Assembly: GCA_015680685.1 (NCBI GenBank)
Contig: MNCI01003408.1
Coordinates: 99,841-163,840, forward strand
Source: Gnetum montanum
Lineage: Eukaryota; Streptophyta; Gnetopsida; Gnetales; Gnetaceae
DNA: 64,000 nucleotides
Reading direction: 5' to 3'
The translations under genes and the position numbers were made by a program. The first letter of the stretch is position 1. Each line of letters opens with the position of its first letter. The notes under the pieces are model-generated. The model was not told the origin of the DNA. It searched no databases and saw nothing but the letters and a program-made list of their open reading frames with translations. Of the stretch, positions 59,137-64,000 are shown in pieces.

Positions 59137-61600
59137 ATGGCTTCATCTCGTAGGAATGACTCACCCCTACATTTCAATGATTCTAATCAACAACATGACA
59201 AAACCAAAAGGACTACTAGTGAAAAACCATAATAGTTAAAGGTGATCTATCCACATATGAATCCCTACTATCTAGATTTCTCTTTCATTTTTTACCAAGT
59301 TGAACAACTATGCTAGAGGAATATGCAAGATAATATTTTATTACCTCCTAATCAGTTTGGTCCCACAATGCTCATGGCTAATTTTTGAAAACTAGAAATC
59401 AAATCATCTAGCCTAGAGTATGGGGCAACAAGTCATACCTCCAAATACTATTAACAAATAGATGCTCAACTTAGAGAAGATCAACACATGGAGGCATGCT
59501 ATGAAGCCTCCAATGGCAAGAGGGTCTTGACATAATTATTTCTATAGTTACAAAAGGAGGGCCCTAAATTTTTCTCAAGGCAATCTCAACATCAAGATTC
59601 TCCTCCTTTTGGTGAGGAAGACATACCTCACCAACAATTATAATTAACATTGGAAAATAACCATGGTGAGGGGAGGACAAAGTCCAAAACTAGGAGAAAT
59701 TCAAGGCAAATATCTCCTAGTTGTTCATCAAAATAAAAAGAAAGGAACAAAGAATGATCAAGGAATCATAGGAAAAGGGCTAGTAGGCACCACTTTTGTA
59801 GTGCTTCACTTTTACCATCCTCCTCATTATAAAACTCTAATAGGAAGGATCGTGATCAAGATCAAAGGAGGAATGATTGGGACCAAGATGGAGATGATCA
59901 AAAATACCATTGCAGTGATGCGAGAAGGGAGTATAGCCAACCATAAGAGGAAGAGGAGCATCATCTGGAATGAAGGAACAATAGTACACATCATAGGAAA
60001 CATGACCATGATAGGAGTGACCATGAACACATTAACTATGATGAACAATTGCTTGTTACAAGGAACATGCTCAATATTTTGGAAGTGATTCAAATTTCTA
60101 CCAGGCATTAGAGGGATAGCAAAATTAAATGACTTGACATGAACAATATCCCTAAGTTTGAAGGAGGGGACAATGTTGATCTGCAACATCACTTAAAAGT
60201 CTTCCATGATGCCTATGCCTTGCAAAACATTAAGAACAAATGGTAAAATCTTAAAATGTTCTCAATGATGCTCATCAAAGAAGCTAAATGTTGGTACTGG
60301 TCATTAAAGCAAAAATCCACTCATAAATAAAGTGCAATGCTGGAGTTTTTCAATGATAAATACCATATGTACTCCAAGGTGTCTAATCTAAGAAAACAAA
60401 TTTGAAAATGGAAATAGGATAATCATGAATTCTCGGATGCAGCCTTGGACAAGTATTATTCTTTTTTGCACTAATGTCGAAGACCATGGATTTTCTCAAA
60501 TAGATTAGTTTTTTGATATTGTAAATAGACTCCAAAACAAAACTATAGAAACTCTTGGAGTCTATGCCCAATAGAGACTTTTAGAAATGAAAGCCTATCA
60601 GATTAAAAGGCTAATTGACCATGTGGCAAAAGAAGAAGGGGAGCTAAAAAAACAAGAAAGTGTAGAGAAATACTGCAAGGATCCCTTCATTTTCAAAAGG
60701 GAAGTATGTTTTTATGATTTACAGGAGGAAGCATCACTAGACAAAGTGGTGCAGAGGAAAACCTTGCCTATTCAAAAATTTATTACTAAAATATCACCTA
60801 AGGTGGATAAAATATGGGACTCCTTGGATGAGAAGCTTTAAACTACTCTCAATATTATGAAGGAGAAAATGGAGTAGGGAAGTAGACATAGAGATAGAAG
60901 GAGAAGAAAATATACAAGCAGGGACTACCATCAATAGAAAGGTACTATTGTAGCAGTTGATAAGGTTGCAAATTCAAAAATAGATGATGATGTGCCATTT
61001 ATCAACATGAGCATCCCAAGAGATGTTGTCTTGTAGTGTTACATCTACAAAAATCAGGGATGTACGCATCAAATCCACAATTGTCAAAAAGGCAACCATC
61101 TAGGAGATTGTCTTATTCACAATGTAATTCCACTCACCATGGTATTATCCAAGTGGAGCACCCTCTTAATGTTAGGAGCAGTATTAGCAATGGCAAAGCC
61201 CAGAGTTGTGGGGAATGCCTTGAATAAGAACATCATCATGTTGGCATAATAAAACAAAGAATTTTTCACCCAAAAAAACAAAAAACAAAAGAAAAGGAGA
61301 TTATGAAACATTGAAAGGAAGAAAAATCAAATGGAAGACCATTTGAAGTACCTTTAAGAGTAGTTAACACATGCCAACATAGATGCCTGCAAATTAACAA
61401 GAAAAGAAAGAAGTCTTTTGATGGAGAATGTAAGGACCATTAGATAGAGGTCAACTATTATGATTACAACATGGTAAAATGATGTGACTAAGCATAAGAA
61501 GATTAAGAATCATTACAAATATCGGGTGGCCTCCAAAAGGAGGTTAATAAAAAAGAGATTCAATTAGCTAAGGCTAAACTTAACACAGTCCTCTAGCAAC
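59137..61600 (+). pseudogene. Ty3/gypsy gag region, decayed
   Basis: Starts MASSRRNDSPLHFNDSN at 59137. The capsid-like part near 60140-60370 has MNNIPKFEGG, VFHDAYALQN, MLIKEAKCWYWSL and EFFNDKY, typical of retrotransposon gag. Then come KRLIDHVAKEEGELKKQ and a degraded knuckle CYIYKNQGCTHQIHNC at 61039-61086. Gag would form the particle. Several stops and frameshifts. Pol is not found before the next LTRs, so the element is incomplete. Confidence 0.75.
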
Positions 61601-61621
61601 TCCCAAATTCTAGTTGGTAAT

Positions 61622-62542
61622 TGATGAGTCATGGTCTGTCAGGCCCAGTTATTGGAGCCCTGATACAAGATATGATTTTTCAGGCCCAGTTATTGGATCC
61701 CCGATATCGGGGTTGCATTAACTAGGCCATGTATACGAGGCCCCGTCAACGCATCCACCCATGCGTCGACATAGCCCCGTTTACGCAAAGTCTATTTTTA
61801 GCTTATAAATAAGTGGCCCTCCGCCACACTTAGGTACCTTTCTAGTAGTTGTAGTGAAGCCCTTGCATTTTGTTTTCATAGGAGTTAGAATATTTTCCCA
61901 AGTGCATGCCCGTAGTGTGATGCTTATAATTGTATGACACCTTTATTCGAGTGTGACGTACTTGGATGCGCACATGACCGAAAATAAAGATCGAGATTAC
62001 TTCATCATTGTAGCATTCACTTAGTTTTAATTGTTTAATTGTTATTGTTATTTATTATTTTCTTAGTTAATATTTCTTTATCATCATTTACTATTCCTGT
62101 TGTTAAATGTGGAATGAGTACGACTTAATCACAAGCATTTAAGTGTGACTACTTGGTAACCCAGTAGTGTACCTAGGATCCACGCTTGGTAATCCCAGTA
62201 GTAGTTGTGCACGAGGTCCAAGATGTGTACAGATGATTAAGGAACGGATGCTCATCGCACTTAGGTTAGCTTAGACTTCATTTCCCATTACTCATTAGTT
62301 TAATCAAGATTATATTTCATTGTCTTTAGGAGTAGCACTAGTTTAGGATCAAATCATACGCCTCACTTTGGACTAAACCATACGTGATAAAGAAAATACT
62401 AGTCTAGGTGGGAAGATAGCGAACTACGATCAACATGTGACTATTTAGATACCACAACTAGCCTATCCACAGAGTTCGACCGGATCGTGCGTGAATGCTC
62501 GTATTCGTATGGTTGAGTGTAGGGATACCTCGCCACTCATCA
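61622..62542 (+). repeat. Solo LTR (LTR2) with 5-bp target duplication
   Basis: 921 bp with inverted ends TGATGAGT...ACTCATCA. It is flanked on both sides by GTAAT (61617-61621 and 62543-62547), a perfect target-site duplication. A TATA box (cttataaataag) lies at about 61800. It is inserted in the decayed gypsy internal sequence. This is the product of LTR-LTR recombination. Confidence 0.92.
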
Positions 62543-62616
62543 GTAATCCATCTTTGATGGCATCAATGCCATTAACTAGAAAAAGATCAAGGTAAAAGAG
62601 TTGCAAGTTGAAGACA

Positions 62617-63617
62617 TGATGAAATACATAAAGCTTTCTTATGAATCATCAGTTGGCTGGGATATCACTAATGCTACGTCACATTTGTGATATCACTGAT
62701 GCTATATCACATTTGTTTGACAAAAAGTCAATTTTTGCTCAATTAACATATTAAAGCTCTAATATCTTAGCTTCAATATCGAAGCTGCAATGTTTCATAT
62801 CTGATATCAGATCACATGCTACATTATCAAATATCTTATATCAGGGGATGTGTGTTGACCTATAAATATAACACTTAGATGCATGGTTTGAAAGTTAGTT
62901 AGTCAATAGAGTAATCAAACTCTTGCAATTTTATTTTGTAGTCTAAGAGAATAGTTAGTGAGTGCCTATAGTGTGGATCTGAGTCAGTTGTATGGCATCT
63001 TATTTAAGTGGCAATGTACCTGGACACATTCCACGAACAACAATAAGATTGAGATTAATTCTTATTCATTGCAGCACTTTGAATTAGATTAGATTTACTT
63101 TCCATGTAATTTATTTTTCATGTAGTTAGTTAATATTAACGTTTCCATGCATATTAATGAACTGGTGGAATGATTGTGATCAATTTCGAGCATAAACACG
63201 TATTCGCTTGGTAATCCTAGTAACATTATTGCTTGGTTCACCCAATAGCATAGCACTTGATAATTCCAGTAGTGGATACGTGGGTTCAGGATGTGTACGA
63301 CAAGCTAGGAACAGACACTCATCACCTATAGGCTAGTTTTGACTTTACTTTCCATTGTTAATTAGATTAAACAATTAATTTCTTTATTGTCATTAGGAGT
63401 AGCCTAGGGCCGAACAACATCAAGAATCATATGCCTCACTCTAAACTAAACCATACATGACAAAGCGACCACTAGTCCAAGTGGGAAGACAGTGAACTAC
63501 AATTGAGGCATAACGATCTAGATGCCATGACTAGTTCCATCCATGGGATTTGACTAGATCATGTCTGAACACCTATGATTTGTATGGTTTGATGTAAGGG
63601 TACATTGCCACTCATTA
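62617..63617 (+). repeat. Related LTR (LTR3)
   Basis: Ends ACTCATTA at 63610-63617. It shares the order TATA (cctataaatata near 62872), the gaatattt-like block, the repeated cttggtaatcc motif and the 'aaccatacatgacaaag' block with LTR2, but clearly diverged. The start at 62617 (TGATGAAA) is a guess, and no flanking duplication was found. Confidence 0.6.
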
Positions 63618-63644
63618 GCAAAGCTCTTGCAGATTTGTATGGGG

Positions 63645-64000
63645 GAGTCAAGTCATTGTTGTAGCAAAGCTCTTGCAGTTTTTCCTTTTGAGAGTTAGAA
63701 TATTTCTCTAAGTGCCCATAACAGGAGTCAGAAGTGTATGGATCTTTATTTGAGCACTGTTGTACCTAAACCACACCAGTGTGTATGGCAATAAAGGAAA
63801 GTCTTTTAATCAAACCTTGCAGCATTTAGAATAGATTAATAATTTATTTTTGCATTTATTATTTTCATTCAATATGCAATTACGTAAGCTCAATTAAAAT
63901 TTAGGTGATTAGTTAATTAATTAAGCTAAATAGATTTAGCGCATGAGTACGATCACTTTAAGCATAAACACGTATTCACTTGGTAATCCTAGTAGTGTTA
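63645..64000 (+). repeat. Related LTR (LTR4), cut by window end
   Basis: From about 63660 it repeats the 5' part of the same LTR family (gagttagaatatttctctaagtgccc; cttggtaatcctagtag at 63979). It continues past the window. Confidence 0.65.

Noticed and set aside
1-64000. CRISPR arrays, operons, tRNA and rRNA genes
   Set aside because: No spaced identical direct repeats of array type, no operon structure, and no tRNA- or rRNA-like sequence recognised by eye; a tRNA scan was not possible.

Overview
This is a nuclear plant genome window, most likely from a gymnosperm (conifer-like). Evidence for this is very large introns packed with old, decayed retroelements, Helitron and caulimovirid relics, a low-GC background, and one well conserved plant housekeeping gene. 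No bacterial or organellar operon structure is present. The genus cannot be named from the sequence alone. | The only intact cellular gene I can support is on the minus strand and spans about 42.1 kb (57273 down to 15128). It encodes the condensin I kleisin subunit CAP-H (condensin complex subunit 2, Barren). Thirteen exons with mutually consistent phases give a 675-residue protein that follows the plant CAP-H family from end to end. Eight of the twelve introns are 83-170 bp, and four are giant (about 3.8, 18.2, 9.5 and 7.7 kb). | Layout. 1-2200: AT-rich, unassigned. 2200-7400: decayed autonomous Helitron (minus; HUH Rep, PIF1-like helicase, DUF6570-like region). 7400-9500: AT-rich with tandem duplications. 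9560-11850: decayed LINE (minus). 11900-15127: AT-rich with further repeats. 15128-57273: CAP-H. Intron 12 holds a copia fragment, a LINE copy, a 657-bp assembly gap, a second copia fragment and a small LINE 3' fragment. Intron 11 holds three LINE copies or fragments. Intron 3 holds an endogenous caulimovirid (sense) and two LINE copies (antisense). Intron 2 holds two RTE-type LINE relics. 57274-57840: CAP-H upstream region. 57845-64000: Ty3/gypsy relics with a pol fragment, a 5' LTR, a primer-binding site, a gag region, a solo LTR with a perfect 5-bp target duplication, and two further related LTRs. | The most unusual signal is in the L1-like LINE family. Behind the reverse transcriptase and zinc-finger region, at least four copies carry a long extra 3' coding module. 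It consists of a globular region with a conserved LGVP...GK(V/I)(V/I)LP core, a charged coiled coil, and a terminal domain of about 70 residues that looks like a DnaJ J domain (one copy keeps an HPD triplet). I know of no described plant LINE with a J-like domain, so this is the best candidate here for something undescribed. It rests on pattern recognition and needs profile searches.
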